Made by a program: the position numbers and the translations under genes | Notes under the pieces: model-generated | Database searches by the model: none | What the model saw: the letters and a program-made list of their open reading frames with translations, nothing else | Told to the model about the DNA's origin: nothing | Origin: Chara braunii | Taxonomy: Eukaryota; Streptophyta; Charophyceae; Charales; Characeae | DNA: 34,398 bases | Direction: 5' to 3' | Assembly (NCBI GenBank): GCA_003427395.1 | Contig: BFEA01001020.1 | Span: forward strand, 117,208-151,605 | Part shown: piece after piece, positions 1-10,250 of the stretch | Layout of the letters: each line of letters begins with the position of its first letter | Position numbering within the stretch: position 1 is the first letter of the stretch

Positions 1-6
1 TATCTG

Positions 7-54
7 GATTACCCCAATGATTGCACTATCATGTTTAAGCATTGAGGGGTAATC
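7..54. repeat. Inverted repeat (hairpin) at left edge
   Basis: The arms GATTACCCC-AATG (7-19) and CATTGAGGGGTAATC (40-54) are complementary apart from a small bulge, leaving a loop of about 20 nt. It may be the end of a foldback or MITE-like element lying mostly outside the window. No coding function is visible. Confidence 0.6.
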
Positions 55-59
55 ACATG

Positions 60-905
60 CACATAAATGCATGTTGAAGGCAAGTCGAAAATGATTACGG
101 GGATGTGGTCAAGCGGAGAGTTCAAACTTCGGTCAGGAACCAGATCACTTGTTGATCTGCACGGTAGCAGTGGAATTTGTTTGCAAAAGCCATCTAACGC
201 GAGTTTCAAAAGGCCTGATGTTAGAATGGTCTGTCATAGTCTTTTCTTCAATTGATAATTATTCCGTCTTGGAACGACAATATAAGAGTTTCTTAAGTCA
301 TATAGGCAGAGAAGAAATAACTTAAGCAAACCGGCTCATCAAATTAAAGACCTGTTCTGTGTTCATTCCAATATAAGGTATATGAATTTACTTGTGTTGT
401 TTTCAGAATGATTGACAAAGGACTAAGATTATATTTGAAGGGTTTCACGCTTGGTTGAGACCGTCCTAGTCGACCGACGTTCTTCCGCACCGAGGAGATC
501 AGCGCCCTAGGGACGGACGACATTCGGGTTCACTTGGCGTTAACCAAGCGTATTTATACTACAGCGAACGACCAAAACGCCCTCGGTTGACCTACCTCTG
601 CAATTGCATCTAAAAGTTTCCGCACGTAGGTCAGTAGCTCGGTAGGGATACGCCCCTAAGGGTAGGCACAGCCCCTTAGGGAAGGAAAGCTTATGCCCCG
701 CGGAAACCTATTTTGTCGTAGGGGACCGCGGGATGTACAGTTGCCGCACCCGACTAGAGCTGCGAAGGGATGACGCAACCGCGGTCGTGTCGGCGGCTCG
801 CGAGATTAGTTATGAGTCGTCCCCGAGTTGTCTCTTGGTTTTGTTTTGTTTATCTCCTGCGTGACAAGGTCGGGAGGGTTCCCGCGCTTTGCAAAAAGGC
901 GGGAG
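60..905. other. Gene-free stretch with inverted repeats
   Basis: I see no ORF here that looks coding. Two further inverted repeats occur: CCCTAAGGG (654-662) with CCCTTAGGG (673-681), and a GC-rich pair near 695-735 built on CCCGCGG and CCGCGGG. The gag gene and 5' LTR of the retroelement that starts at about 906 would be expected here but are not recognisable, so element A is probably truncated on its left side. Confidence 0.5.
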
Positions 906-930
906 CCGATGCACTCGACAACGGGATTAC

Positions 931-1380
931 TTGCACACTGTAGTACCAGCTCCATTGATGGACGCCGGAGTAGGGGTTGTTGACCTTCGCGACTACCTTG
1001 CGAAGATCGGTTGTGAGTTCAAGACACAACGGTACGACAACAACGACGCGCCATTGTTGTACATACGCATTCCAATCGAAGAAGCGACCTGCAACACTTT
1101 GATCGATTGCGGAGCTACTCGCAACTATATGACCCAAGATTTTCTGGTACGCACTGGCCTGGGGCGGAGGAAGTCGCAGCCCACGCAAGTCGCGTTGGCT
1201 GAATGTCACACGCACAAGCCAATCGACCGATGCATTGATTCCGCCCCCGTGTACTTCGCCCGGCATGCAAGCGAGGCCATCTCCTTCGACATTTTGGACA
1301 CCAAGTTCGACATGATTTGGGCCATGCCGTGGCTGCAAAGGAAGGATCACCCTCTACCGCCGCACCGTTCACATTCGTGA
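931..1380 (+). pseudogene. Retropepsin-like protease of element A (degenerate)
   Basis: This encodes the aspartic protease that cleaves the Gag-Pol polyprotein in Ty3/gypsy elements. The active-site motif reads LIDCGATRNY (catalytic Asp codon 1105-1107), with Cys in place of the usual Ser or Thr, as is common in plant gypsy elements. A second conserved strand, FDMIWAMPWL, follows about 70 residues later and corresponds to the ILG-like flap region. No good ATG start is visible; similarity-like sequence begins near 931, and the first plausible Met is at 958. The frame ends at a stop at 1378-1380, after which the coding signal moves to another frame, which indicates an indel. Confidence 0.8.
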
Positions 1381-1408
1381 TCGAAACGGAGTACTAGTCC
1401 CGTGCACG

Positions 1409-1621
1409 GTGCCTCCACCTCACCCTTCGATTAGTTGTCACGTGGTGTCCACCGCAAGCATTCGAGCTTCCATCACCCGGGACAACGTCGAGGAGATGGG
1501 TGTGTGTTTTCTCCACGCCCTCCCTCCCCATGACATCCCTTCGACAAACGCATCGACGGACCCACGCATCACCAAGCTTCTAGATGCCTACGGTGATGTT
1601 TTGAAGCCCCGCACGGAATAG
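1409..1621 (+). pseudogene. Protease-RT connector of element A
   Basis: This short open stretch in a different frame from the protease carries the link between protease and RT. It ends with DPRITKLLDAYGDVLKP, which resembles the LLxxYxDVF segment that precedes RT in gypsy polyproteins. It stops at TAG 1619-1621 and the coding signal resumes at 1696. No separate function is expected; it is a fragment of the broken polyprotein. Confidence 0.65.
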
Positions 1622-1695
1622 TACCGAATCGACCAATCCGCCACGAGATCATCCTCGAGGTTGGGGCCATACCTCCGCGTGGTTGCATCTACCGC

Positions 1696-2608
1696 ATGAG
1701 CGAGGAAGAGTTAAGTGTGTTATGGGCGCAACTCGACGACCTTCTTGAGAAAGGTTGCATTCAGCCTAGCTCTTCGCCATACGTTTCTCTTCGTCCGGAA
1801 GAAGAACAAGGACTTGCGGATGTGCATCGATTATCGCAAGCTCAACATGCAAACCGTCAAGAACGTCGGCCCTCTTCCGCGCATCAATGACCTCCTCGAA
1901 CGGCTGGGCAGCGCAAAATTTTTATCCAAGCTTGACCTCAAATCGGGATATCACCAACTCGAGATCCGGCGGGAGGACCGTTATAAGACCGCGTTCAAGA
2001 CGCGATATGGGCATTTCAAACGGTTGGTTATGCCTTTTGGCCTTACGAATGCCCCGGCCACGTTCCAAGCGGCTATGACGACGGAGTTCCGACACATGTT
2101 GGACAAATTTGTGCTCATCTACCTCGACGATATTTTGGTGTACAGTCGGAGTTTGGACGAGCATGTGGAGCACCTACGCACCGTTTTGGAGCGGCTACGA
2201 AAAGCCAAGTACAAAGCCAACCGTGACAAATGTGAATTCACACGGCAGTAGCTCGAATACTTGGGCCGTTATGTGATGCCACAAGGCATCCATCCGCTCG
2301 CGGACAAGATTAAGCCCATCCGCGTATGGCCTGAGCCCACCAACACCACAAACGTTCGCTCATTCGTGGGGTTCACAGGGTACTACCAACGCTTCATCAC
2401 CGGATACTCAAGGATTGCCGCACCATTGACGAGACTACAATCGCCAAAGGTGTCATTCGTATTCAACTACGAAGCGTGCCGGTCATTCCAAGCACTCAAG
2501 ACGGCCATGCTCATGGCACCCATCCTTAGCATCTACGACCCCACCTTGCCAGCGAGAGTGACAACCGATGCCTCCGGCTATAGTATTGGGGCAGTCTTGG
2601 AATAACAC
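1696..2608 (+). pseudogene. Reverse transcriptase of element A (frameshift and stops)
   Basis: This is the RNA-dependent DNA polymerase of a Ty3/gypsy element. The fingers motif MSEEELSVLWAQLDDLLEKG opens at 1696 in one frame, then a frameshift near 1785 moves to the frame of 1715. Motifs in order are RMCIDYRKLN, KLDLKSGYHQ, VMPFGLTNAPATFQ, and the catalytic YLDD at 2120-2131, followed by the thumb and connection (SFVGFTGYYQRFI). An in-frame TAG at 2249-2251 interrupts the thumb where Gln is expected. TAA at 2603-2605 falls just after the start of RNase H (VTTDASGYSIGAVLE), again at an expected Gln. The catalytic residues are intact but the gene cannot be translated through. Confidence 0.9.
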
Positions 2609-2702
2609 GACGGCGACGACTGGCATCCCGTGGAGTACTTCAGCCACAAGGTGTCTCCCATCAACTCAATTGATGATGCAAGGAAGAAGGGGCTGCCCGC
2701 GT
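2546..2702 (+). pseudogene. RNase H of element A, N-terminal part
   Basis: RNase H degrades the RNA strand of the RNA-DNA hybrid during reverse transcription. The first catalytic Asp lies in VTTDASGYSIGAVL. After the TAA at 2603 the same frame continues as HDGDDWHPVEYFSHKV and then SPINSIDDARKK, which is typical gypsy RNase H. The domain breaks at 2699-2703 within the segment where KELLA-like residues are expected. Its continuation is at 11518. Confidence 0.8.
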
Positions 2703-2703
2703 T

Positions 2704-2757
2704 GTCGGAGGGCGCGGTATCCCGACCCTCCTCCGTGTACCAAGTTCCTGCTTGGTA
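2704..2757. repeat. Hairpins at left terminus of the insertion
   Basis: Two inverted repeats follow each other. CGGAGGG pairs imperfectly with CCCTCCTCCG across about 14 nt, and TACCAAG (2738-2744) pairs perfectly with CTTGGTA (2751-2757) over a 6-nt loop. Terminal hairpins may matter for recognition by a mobilising enzyme, but that is inference. Confidence 0.5.
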
Positions 2758-3179
2758 CCAGTCCTCGCTATGATGCTCTGGGCTATGAACCCCTGCTGTT
2801 CTTGGTACCCAGGCTGTGCCTCGGCGCGGACCAGTCCCGGTGACGTTGCCCTCAACAAAAGGGGTGCGCCACAGGACTTCCATTGGTCCACGCAGGTTCG
2901 GCGCCCTACTGTACAGCAGAGCACAACCGGCCTGTGACCGTGGTAGCCGCCGGGTTCGCCCTGGGACGCGGAGGTGAGAAGACCGGTGCTGTCTTTTCTG
3001 TTGCGCGCTGATCGCGCGCTAGGCAAGTTATGGGTCAGGTGCATGATACTGACAGCAGTCAAGAAGGTAGAAAGCTAAACAAAAAGCAACAAGAAAAGAA
3101 AAATAGAAAATCAGAGGTCTGATTAATGTGGTGGAACTACTAGCTTTAGTTCGGGGGAAATCTGATGGCCTCCGAACCC

Positions 3180-4100
3180 CAGTTATCGTTGCGTCTAACT
3201 TCTTTAGTTATTTTTATCCTTTTTTTTGCCTTCTTTGACTGCCCTGTCGTTTCATGGGGAGGCCGACAGGACTGGGCTTCGAACTCGAGCGGTGGTATTG
3301 CAGTTTAGACGGGCCCAACCCTTCAAATATCACTTGTACCGGGTTTGCGCGTCTAGGTTCCGCTCGGTAGGACCCCAGCAGCTGTAGGGGAAGTGTGAAA
3401 AGAAAGGAAGAGATGGTAAGGATGAAAATCGGGTTTGGGCTTGTGCGTGGACTTGCATCGCTGTTTAGGCGAAGCTGTGGCGCGAAGGAAATTTGAAGCG
3501 CCACCTTTTCTTTCCTCTTTTATAATTATTATTATTATTATTGTTGTTATTAATTAGTTCCCCCATTTCCAATTTTCCGCCCGTCGATCTGTCACTCCAT
3601 AGGGAAGGCCGCCTATTCAGGTTTCGGACTGCAACTGTCATCTCATGGTCTGGGTCTTGCCGACCCCTCATAAATTGCCCGTACTATACCTGTTTGTCCG
3701 AACCGCGCGGACCCCGGTGGCCAGGTTAAGAGGCAGATACAGTGAGAATTAAAAAGAAAAAGAAAATAGGAAAAAAAAGAAAAGGAATCTCAAACTCGTG
3801 TGTGAGCGCGGGGCGCGGTTCAGGCAAGGCTGGTGCACAGAGAGATTTTGGGACGCCACCCTTTCCTTCCTTTTCCTTTTCTTGTGGTTATTATTATTAT
3901 TTTATTTTTATTATTATTATTTAGTTTTCTAATTTTGATTTTAGCCTGTTGGCCTGTCCTTTCGTGGGAGGCCAACGGTTCGAATTTCGAACCAGCTATC
4001 CATGGCCTAAGTAGGCCGACCCCACGTATACAGTCTGTGGGTGAGCTTCGATCTGGCATCGAGCGGCAGGACCTCAAAAGGAGGGCGACCCGCGGCCGCA
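3180..4100 (+). repeat. Degenerate tandem repeat, unit about 370 bp
   Basis: At least two and probably three diverged units follow one another. Each has an (ATT)-rich or T-rich tract, a segment like CCTGTCCTTTCGTGGGAGGC, a GGTTCGAA- or TTCGAAC-like core, a GCGCGG segment, an A-rich purine tract and a GCGCCACC- or ACGCCACCC-like box just before the next T-rich tract. The box recurs at about 3497 and 3854. A further diverged copy seems to lie at 11350-11517. No coding potential is seen. Confidence 0.5.
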
Positions 4101-4102
4101 TT

Positions 4103-4151
4103 GGTAGGAAGCTTATCACCCCTGAATGGGGTCATAAGCCCCCTCCCTACC
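4103..4151. repeat. Long interrupted hairpin
   Basis: The arms pair as GGTAGG with CCTACC, GCTTAT with ATAAGC, and CCCC with GGGG, with short internal mismatches and a 5-nt loop (TGAAT). The structure is about 49 nt long and lies about 310 bp upstream of the TATA box at 4464. It could be a terminator-like or regulatory fold in a transcript, or a footprint of another small element. Confidence 0.6.
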
Positions 4152-4463
4152 ATCGAAAGCGGGCACCCGATAGTGGTAGGCCAGAGGTCTGTTTTGAAAG
4201 GGAAAGTGCGGTCGTTGGTATCCCATTATGGGATCTCTATTTTTTTTTCCAACTTTTGTTCGGTCCTCTGTCGTATTGCACAGTCTAGGGACCGGCGTGA
4301 CGGTGGTTCGAGTGCCCTGACTGTGCACAGGCGGTTGAAGTTTCCCGCCGGTTCTTATTCAAGATTTATTTAAAATTTGTGTTACTTTACTGAATCCTAA
4401 AATTCGAGTCACTATCAGAAAAGTCCTCTTTTAGTACACCGGGGTCGCTCTCACCCGGAGCTC

Positions 4464-4470
4464 TATAAAA
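4464..4470 (+). promoter_or_regulatory. Putative TATA box
   Basis: TATAAAA is set in a GC-richer context (GCTCTATAAAACAGG). It lies 183 bp upstream of the ATG of ORF A at 4653, a plausible spacing for a short 5' UTR. The call rests on the motif alone. Confidence 0.45.
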
Positions 4471-4652
4471 CAGGTTGCCTCTGGGTCCTGAAGCAAAAAG
4501 TGCGTGAGGGGAACGTTATCCCACCTCGAGTGTGAGTAATGGCATCGCTCTGAAGTCTTAATTCCTGGCACCCGGGACTCGGCCTGGCTAGGTGCTGTGA
4601 CCAGGGATAGTGCAGACTGAGCGTTGGCGCTGAACATTGGGAAAGAGTGGCT

Positions 4653-5189
4653 ATGGCATTACACGGCTATAGACCCGACTGTTGGCGGCACACAGTGCGT
4701 TGGGTGCCAGTGTCGGATGAAGGCCCTCAGATCACTACGGTCCTGAATTACGACGGGGGAGAGGTAGTCCGATTGAAGGTCTGCTTAGAAGGGGGGAGAG
4801 AGGAGGAGATGCGAGGTGATCAGAGGCTGCAGGCTGCCATCTCCGAAGCGCGTGACAGAGCGGAGCGGAGGTGCAGACGAGACGGGGTGACCGTGGGCTT
4901 GAGGGTGACGGTCATCTATCACGAGACCGAGTCATCAACTGGGACCGAGACAAGGGAGGAACAACATAACGAGAGAGACTTAGGTGGGGAAAGCGAAATG
5001 AGCGAGGCGGACCGAGAGACGGATCTCAGGTCCTGGAACAGACCCGAGGAGATCCAAAAGCACCACAGAGCCGCGGAACCGGTGAAAAAGGGACCCGAGG
5101 CCAGCTCACGACAGCTGACTCCCAGAGGCCGCGGGACCGGAGGCCACGGGACCGGAGGAAAACAGAGTAAAGGTAAGAAACGGGCGTGA
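4653..5189 (+). CDS. ORF A, uncharacterised basic-tailed protein
   Basis: This is a 178-codon ORF with an ATG at 4653 in good context (GGCTATGGC). I recognise no family. The N-terminal half (about residues 12-100) looks folded, with alternating beta-type segments such as HTVRWVPVSD and QITTVLNYDGGEVVRLKVCL, then a charged helix rich in Arg and Glu, then GLRVTVIYHETES. The C-terminal half is low complexity: Glu- and Arg-rich, then a Gly-, Arg- and Lys-rich tail (TPRGRGTGGHGTGGKQSKG) that could bind nucleic acid. A strong splice donor, AAAG|GTAAGA, sits at 5172/5173 near the end, so the ORF may be a first exon rather than a complete gene. It is the longest ORF of the 8.8-kb insertion and lies behind the TATA box at 4464. 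Confidence 0.45.
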   Translation: MALHGYRPDCWRHTVRWVPVSDEGPQITTVLNYDGGEVVRLKVCLEGGREEEMRGDQRLQAAISEARDRAERRCRRDGVTVGLRVTVIYHETESSTGTETREEQHNERDLGGESEMSEADRETDLRSWNRPEEIQKHHRAAEPVKKGPEASSRQLTPRGRGTGGHGTGGKQSKGKKRA

Positions 5190-6170
5190 GGCAAAGAGAG
5201 AAAAATCGACACGCGTGGCAAGAGGGCCAGCAGCGGAGAGGCCGAGGTAAGGACATGGGGCATGCGATACGCTCGACAAGTGTTGTACGAGAGGGGATAG
5301 AGGGCCAACGTGTGTGAGAGGGAGAGAGGCGGTTGATGTCAAAGCTAGCGGGCAGTGCACGAGAACAGAGAGTGAGCCTACTGCGCTCATCAGAGAGGGG
5401 GAACAGGATGAATCTCGAAGCAGACGCAAGTGCAGTAGGACGGGGACATGCTTGGGGACTCGTCTGACAAGTGGCGCGTCCTGGGAAGAAAAAGAGGGCG
5501 GTCAACAAGAGATGTGAGAGAGAGTGGGCGGTACGCTTGAGACACGCGTGGCAATCTGATACACTGGGGCGAGAAGGTCAACGGCAAGAAAGGGAAAGAG
5601 ACGAGAACTGAATGCGTGTGCGATGATGCTGACGTCAACTGAACTACAATGTGTGACTAGCCAGTGAGGAGAGGATGTATTGAGATAGGTCGTGTTGATG
5701 GTGCGTGTAAGGTAGAAAGTTCACTGTCGTGTGAGAAAGGGGGCAAAGGAGAGGGAGACTTGACGGATGAGCGGGGTATGAGCTTGCGCAGCGCGGCTAA
5801 TGTCAGCGTGCGTGCATGGCTCTGGGACGTACTATTGATATCAACACATGCGCGTGTTACGGGAAATGCGTGGCTGACGTCGAAGCGTACGCATGACGGG
5901 AGTAGGGCTTCGTTGGTATCTGAGAGAGCTTGCTCTTGCCTCATATGGGAGTAGAAAGACGAGGCGAACGCAGGGTCTAGACTAGAGGGTGACTAATGAC
6001 CAAGACGAGGGAACAAGGTGGTGAGTGACAATTGAGTGGTGCGTTCACTCAGAGGGAGGTGTGGTGCGCAAGTGACCAGGTGGATGAAGCTCGTTTGGTA
6101 AATACGAGTGAAGGCTTAGCGGAGACTGGAACTATAGTGAGAGTATGCGCGAGAGAAGCGTGAGGCATGG
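5190..6170 (+). other. Purine-rich tract without a clear gene
   Basis: The plus strand is strongly enriched in G and A for about 1 kb after ORF A, with recurring GAGAGGG and ACGCGTGGC words (for example near 5210 and 5540). Open frames exist (for example 5664-5954) but their composition follows the purine bias and they show no motif. This may be an intron or a decayed coding region of the insertion. Confidence 0.4.
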
Positions 6171-8588
6171 GCGCTAACCTGTAGTTGAGTTTTTCCAAAA
6201 CCTGCCTTTCCTGACCAGTCCTGACAGAAATGTGACCTCACCAACTGTGCACTCGTTTCTTGGGGAGGAAGTGTTCCTTTCGCTCGCGCCTGAGCCTGTT
6301 AGCAGGGGAAACTTTGGTGAACATGATTGTGGGGTCTCGAAGATGACAGCGCATAGAGAAGAGGAGTGCTGTTAATTTGGTCAACTAAGTAACCTGAGTC
6401 TTGTCGTGTCAGAATTACGAGTTTGGTGAGTGTGAGCGGCTGTTGGTTCGCAACAAGGATGAAGGTAGAACATCAGACTTCTTTTTGTGGCATGCCGTCT
6501 CGACTAAGTAAAGGATGGTAAAGGTACCGATTGAGAAGGGAAGGAGACTGGTGGTCAGACTGCATTGGTTATCGAGTCCTGAGGTTGTGTTGGATAGTCT
6601 GACTGTTTCTTTTTGACTTCCCTGGCTAGTTTTCGACGAAACTGTCACGACCGAGGCTCCGGTTTGCTGGACTCAGATCGACGGGCCAGGGAATGTAGTC
6701 TGGAACGCGAGCATCCTTATAAGTGGGACATCAGACTTGTCCGAGTTGGGAGGTACTTAATTGATTTGACAGTTCCAATTTACTTCATACTATAATCAGA
6801 CCAGTCAATGGCTGCTCCTGCAGACAAAAGTAAGACTATACAACTTTGGCGGAATAATCGGAACCAACAGTCAGTATAGAGAGGGGCGAGACCGTACAAA
6901 TAAGGAAATTGGCTACCCTCTTATTGTTGTGCCTTTGTTCTTCCTTTTAGCCCGTCTGTCCTTTGTTGAGCATTGAGGTCAAAACCCTGTGGGCGGAATT
7001 GTGTGAGTGTGACTCCGTCAACTCATAACCTTATTAAAGTCGCTCGATAAGTATCAATACTGACAGGGTATGGCTCTAGTTTGACTAAGGGAATCATTGT
7101 TCACTGTGAGCCGAGCGAATGAAAACCCGATACGATAAAGTATGATGAACATGGTTGATGGGGAAGAGGGGAGTAATATTGAAAAGAATTGCTTACATTC
7201 TTATTCAGTTCCTTCTTGATGGTGACTGATTGGTTCTTTTTGAGTAACCTGATCTGTTGGTCATTCAAGTAATTATGCATATATACACACGTACGATTGT
7301 GCGAAGGCTCTTTTCTGAACAGAGTCAAGGAGGGGACAAGAAGGGTCAGGGCCTTGATAGCTGAACAGACGGCCTCATATTGGCAGGTGTCCTGTCATGA
7401 GCATACAAGTCCTTTCTTGAGCCAGATCACGGGATACTTCACGTTTAGTGACTTTCGGTTTTCTGACATGTGTTGTGCGAAGGCTACAAGTTGACTTGCC
7501 AACATTCCGTGCAGAACCGACTAGCGACTAAGAGTACGGACTCTGAAGCAAACGATCAGTATTGCTCGCATCTTCTACAAAAGGAAAACATCGATTGATG
7601 CCAGTATAAAATTATTAGCCTTGTCTGGTGAAAAGGCTCTTAGTAGACGTTCGTGCTTACCGAGACTGGTCCGGGGATGTTTGAATAGTGCCATCACCAT
7701 TCCTTCGTTTGTTTACCTATTTTCCCTTACCCGACTAGCCGTTCAGACCCTGCCCGACACTCAACGTACCAGCACGCACATGGCTGGTGTTCAGCATGAC
7801 TCAGCTATGTGAGTCTAAATTGCAGACAGCTTGGAGGGAAAAACTAACGGGGAACTAACTACGATGGGAACTGTTGTTGACACCAGATTGGGATGAACAG
7901 TGAGTGTTTACTTCGGGGTTTAGAGAGTTGATGATTGACGTTGCTTGACATTAATGTCATTTGGAGTCTTGCACACGCAGTCCCTCCCCTCGGCTGTACA
8001 TAATCGTCCATTTAAGTTTGGAATAGACATCCAAGAGATGCCAGCTAAGTAATCTGGCCACTTGTTTCTCGCCATGCTTTGCACCAGGTGTAGGCAGAAG
8101 TGCTAATCAATTTTAAGAAGAGAGAAAATTAATCACAAAGTTTGGTAGAAGAGAAAAGAAAAGGGGGGAGGAGCAGTCTTAAGCGAAGATTTTACCTGCT
8201 GGTTATTGGAAGAGCATTTCCCTTCCGTGTTATGGCAAAGAATTGTGTGGGCCGGACGAGTGAGCTGGGACATCACCAAAAGCATGCAAAACGCGGACAG
8301 GTGATGTAACTCTTGTCCGAGAGTCTCACTTCTGAAACAAGACTACTCTAGGATATTCTAAAGTATTGAATCAGTTGCTGAGTACACGATTAGTATTCAG
8401 ACTGGTGGAATGGTCCATCCCAGATACCCAAACTGACGACGATCAGATCACTAACCTCAGCATGTCCTATAGGCAACTATCTCGAGTCAGTTTGAATAAG
8501 GCTCGGTGAGTTTTTCCCAGACCTCGATTTTGTTAAGCCCTGATGGTAAGGGCCGCTATCTAGCGTGACAGAGAATATTAGCAATTAA
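6171..8588. other. Gene-free middle of the 8.8-kb insertion
   Basis: I see no convincing coding region, RNA gene or repeat array on either strand. Composition is close to even with scattered stop codons in all frames. If ORFs A to D belong to one spliced transcript, this would be intron. Confidence 0.4.
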
Positions 8589-8933
8589 CCCGAAGTCTGG
8601 TTACTCCCTAGAAAATCGGAACTGACAGAGTGGTCAGTAATCCATCTCGCCAGTGATACTGCCCTGGAAGACGTGAAAAAGGAAACAATGAGAGAGGAGG
8701 AGGTTCTGGTGGAGAAAGGTAGTTTAATCAGAGACAAGAGAGAGGGATGGGAGGAAGAGGCCTGTGTAGACATGGAACTTCATAGGCTGGCTCAGAGGGG
8801 AGTCGCCGTCGAGATGGCAGAGGGAAAGAAATATATCGAATATGTGTTGTACTATTATGGCCACGACGGTAAGCTGCACAGTACCGGTTCGAGTTTTGAG
8901 ACTGTCGAGCAGGCCAGAATCAGGCTCGTGTGA
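8589..8933 (+). CDS. ORF B, small protein or terminal exon with VLYYY-HDGKLH motif
   Basis: The frame is open from 8589 (after TAA 8586-8588) to TGA 8931-8933. The first ATG in it is at 8688, so this is either a protein of about 81 residues or an exon whose upstream part is elsewhere. The N-terminal part is charged (REEEVLVEKG, REGWEEEACV). The C-terminus, EYVLYYYGHDGKLH to TVEQARIRLV, looks like a small beta-hairpin followed by a helix and stops right after it. The same layout recurs in ORF C (10065-10250) and partly in ORF D. No known family is recognised. It lies within the 8.8-kb insertion, upstream of a CAGTT-rich array. Confidence 0.4.
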   Translation, partial: PEVWLLPRKSELTEWSVIHLASDTALEDVKKETMREEEVLVEKGSLIRDKREGWEEEACVDMELHRLAQRGVAVEMAEGKKYIEYVLYYYGHDGKLHSTGSSFETVEQARIRLV

Positions 8934-9089
8934 TCCCGTGGCGCCAGGACTATCTCCGAAGAGCCCTACCGGTATTAATTGGACGATGACAGATCGCAGT
9001 CTTCTTTTGCAACAGTACGATGTGTGATCTCACGACTCCGTGACCATGCCAGCACTTGCCCTGATAACTTTCAGGCAATCTTTGGATAA

Positions 9090-9960
9090 TAAAAAGAAAC
9101 CAGACTCAGAAACTAGACTCTGAAACCAGGCTCAGATAGCCTGCTGAAATCTAAGAGAGCAAGAGAGTGCTCAGACTCCTCTCTTGATGGACCTCGACAC
9201 CAGGTCTAATCAGTTTGGCCCGTACAGCCTTCGATACTCAACACTATTAGCAGCAGACAGTACCCAACTCAGTTACCAGTGAATCGGGCCTCGTGCTGTT
9301 AGTAGTAATCGAACAGGCAGATAAACAGTTTCTAATCAGCAGACGAACAGTTTCCTAGCCGGCAGACAATCAGTTACTTGGTCAATACTTAATCAGTTTC
9401 CTAATCAGCAGTCAGTCAGTTTTCTTGATCAGTGGTCAGGTTAGCACTCGGAAGAAGCATTCAGTTCAACGTTCATTTCAGCATTCAGTTCAGTATTCAG
9501 TCCAACATTCAAATCCAACATTCAGACCCAACATTTAGACTCAGCATTCAGACTCAGCGTTCTAAAACAACATTTAAGAAACAACATTTAAGAAACAACA
9601 TTTAAGAAACAACATTCAAAAAACAGCAAGTAATCAGTTTCCAAAACAGCAAGAATCAGTTTCCAGAACAACAAGCAATCAGTTTTTCCGGAAATATCGA
9701 GTAATAAGTTTCTAGAACAACGAGCAATCAAGTCTTCGGAGCAGCAAACAGTCAGTTTTCTGATCAGTAGTTGAACGAGCCTTCTGATCAGCAACTGCTA
9801 AGTCTTCTGGTCAATAATCGCTCAGTCTCCTAATCAACTTCAAGATGCAGCATTCAGGAAACAACACCTAGTTATCAGCAACCAGCTTTCAGCAGTTCGG
9901 CGGTCAACTCAGTAGCCCCTTTTCACACCCAGATCATCTAAGAATCACCCGTCTCGAGTC
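9090..9960 (+). repeat. CAGTT/ATTCAG-rich degenerate array
   Basis: Short words such as AATCAGTTTCC, CAGCATTCAG and ACAACATTTAAGAA recur dozens of times with irregular spacing of roughly 12-25 nt. The clearest perfect run is three AACATTTAAGAAAC-type units near 9570-9610. A smaller patch of the same kind lies at 10285-10400, between ORF C and ORF D. No long ORF spans it. Confidence 0.65.
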
Positions 9961-10064
9961 AGGTGAACCGATGTAGCGAGACATCGGCAGGAATATGGAC
10001 AGCGGCAACACAATTAGAGTCTCCTGCTCGCTGTATTAGAGCACTGCGGAGACCTGGAGGGAGA

Positions 10065-10250
10065 ATGCAGTGGGGGAATAACAATTTACAGACTATTATG
10101 ATGATGGAACATGCACTGACCCTTGTGAGGAATCATACAAAAATAGAGTGCACTTACTACCTGCATGATAAGAACGGCAGGCTTTGTGCCATCATAACTT
10201 CTGTGGGCACTATTGAGGAAGCAAGGATGACTGTCAGCAACCCTCAATGA
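10065..10250 (+). CDS. ORF C, small protein related to ORF B
   Basis: This is a 61-codon ORF from ATG 10065 to TGA 10248-10250; the frame is open further upstream to 9963. Near its end it has IECTYYLHDKNGRLC, then GTIEEARMTV, which parallels IEYVLYYYGHDGKLH, then ETVEQARIRL, of ORF B: IE, YY, HD, G-Arg/Lys-L, T-V/I-E-Glu/Gln-A-R in the same order and near-equal spacing. Both ORFs end within a few residues of this motif. This suggests duplication of a small domain or exon. Function is unknown. Confidence 0.4.
   Translation: MQWGNNNLQTIMMMEHALTLVRNHTKIECTYYLHDKNGRLCAIITSVGTIEEARMTVSNPQ

Larger units (their letters stand above)
906..2702 (+). mobile_element. Ty3/gypsy chromovirus element A, left half
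   Basis: This is the 5' part of a degenerate Ty3/gypsy pol region: protease, connector, reverse transcriptase and the first third of RNase H, in the order typical of the family. Reading stops within RNase H at 2702, and the same domain resumes at 11518, so the element is split by the 8.8-kb segment between. No 5' LTR, primer-binding site or gag is seen to the left. The reading frame changes at about 1378, 1621-1696 and 1785, and in-frame stops lie at 2249 and 2603, so it cannot make a full polyprotein. Confidence 0.9.

Noticed and set aside
3820-4373. Overlapping ORFs of about 100-150 codons on both strands
   Set aside because: They lie in the degenerate repeat units, include homopolymer-coded stretches, and show no motif.
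2703-4632. Left part of the insertion as a long LTR
   Set aside because: The TATA box fits, but no matching copy is seen at 9590-11517 and no recognised primer-binding site follows.
4653-5189. ORF A as a typical gypsy or copia Gag
   Set aside because: No gag core pattern or CCHC knuckle is present; only the basic tail is suggestive.
5026-5508. Minus-strand ORFs opposite ORF A
   Set aside because: They are shadows of the purine-rich plus strand and are rich in Ser, Leu and Pro as expected from composition.
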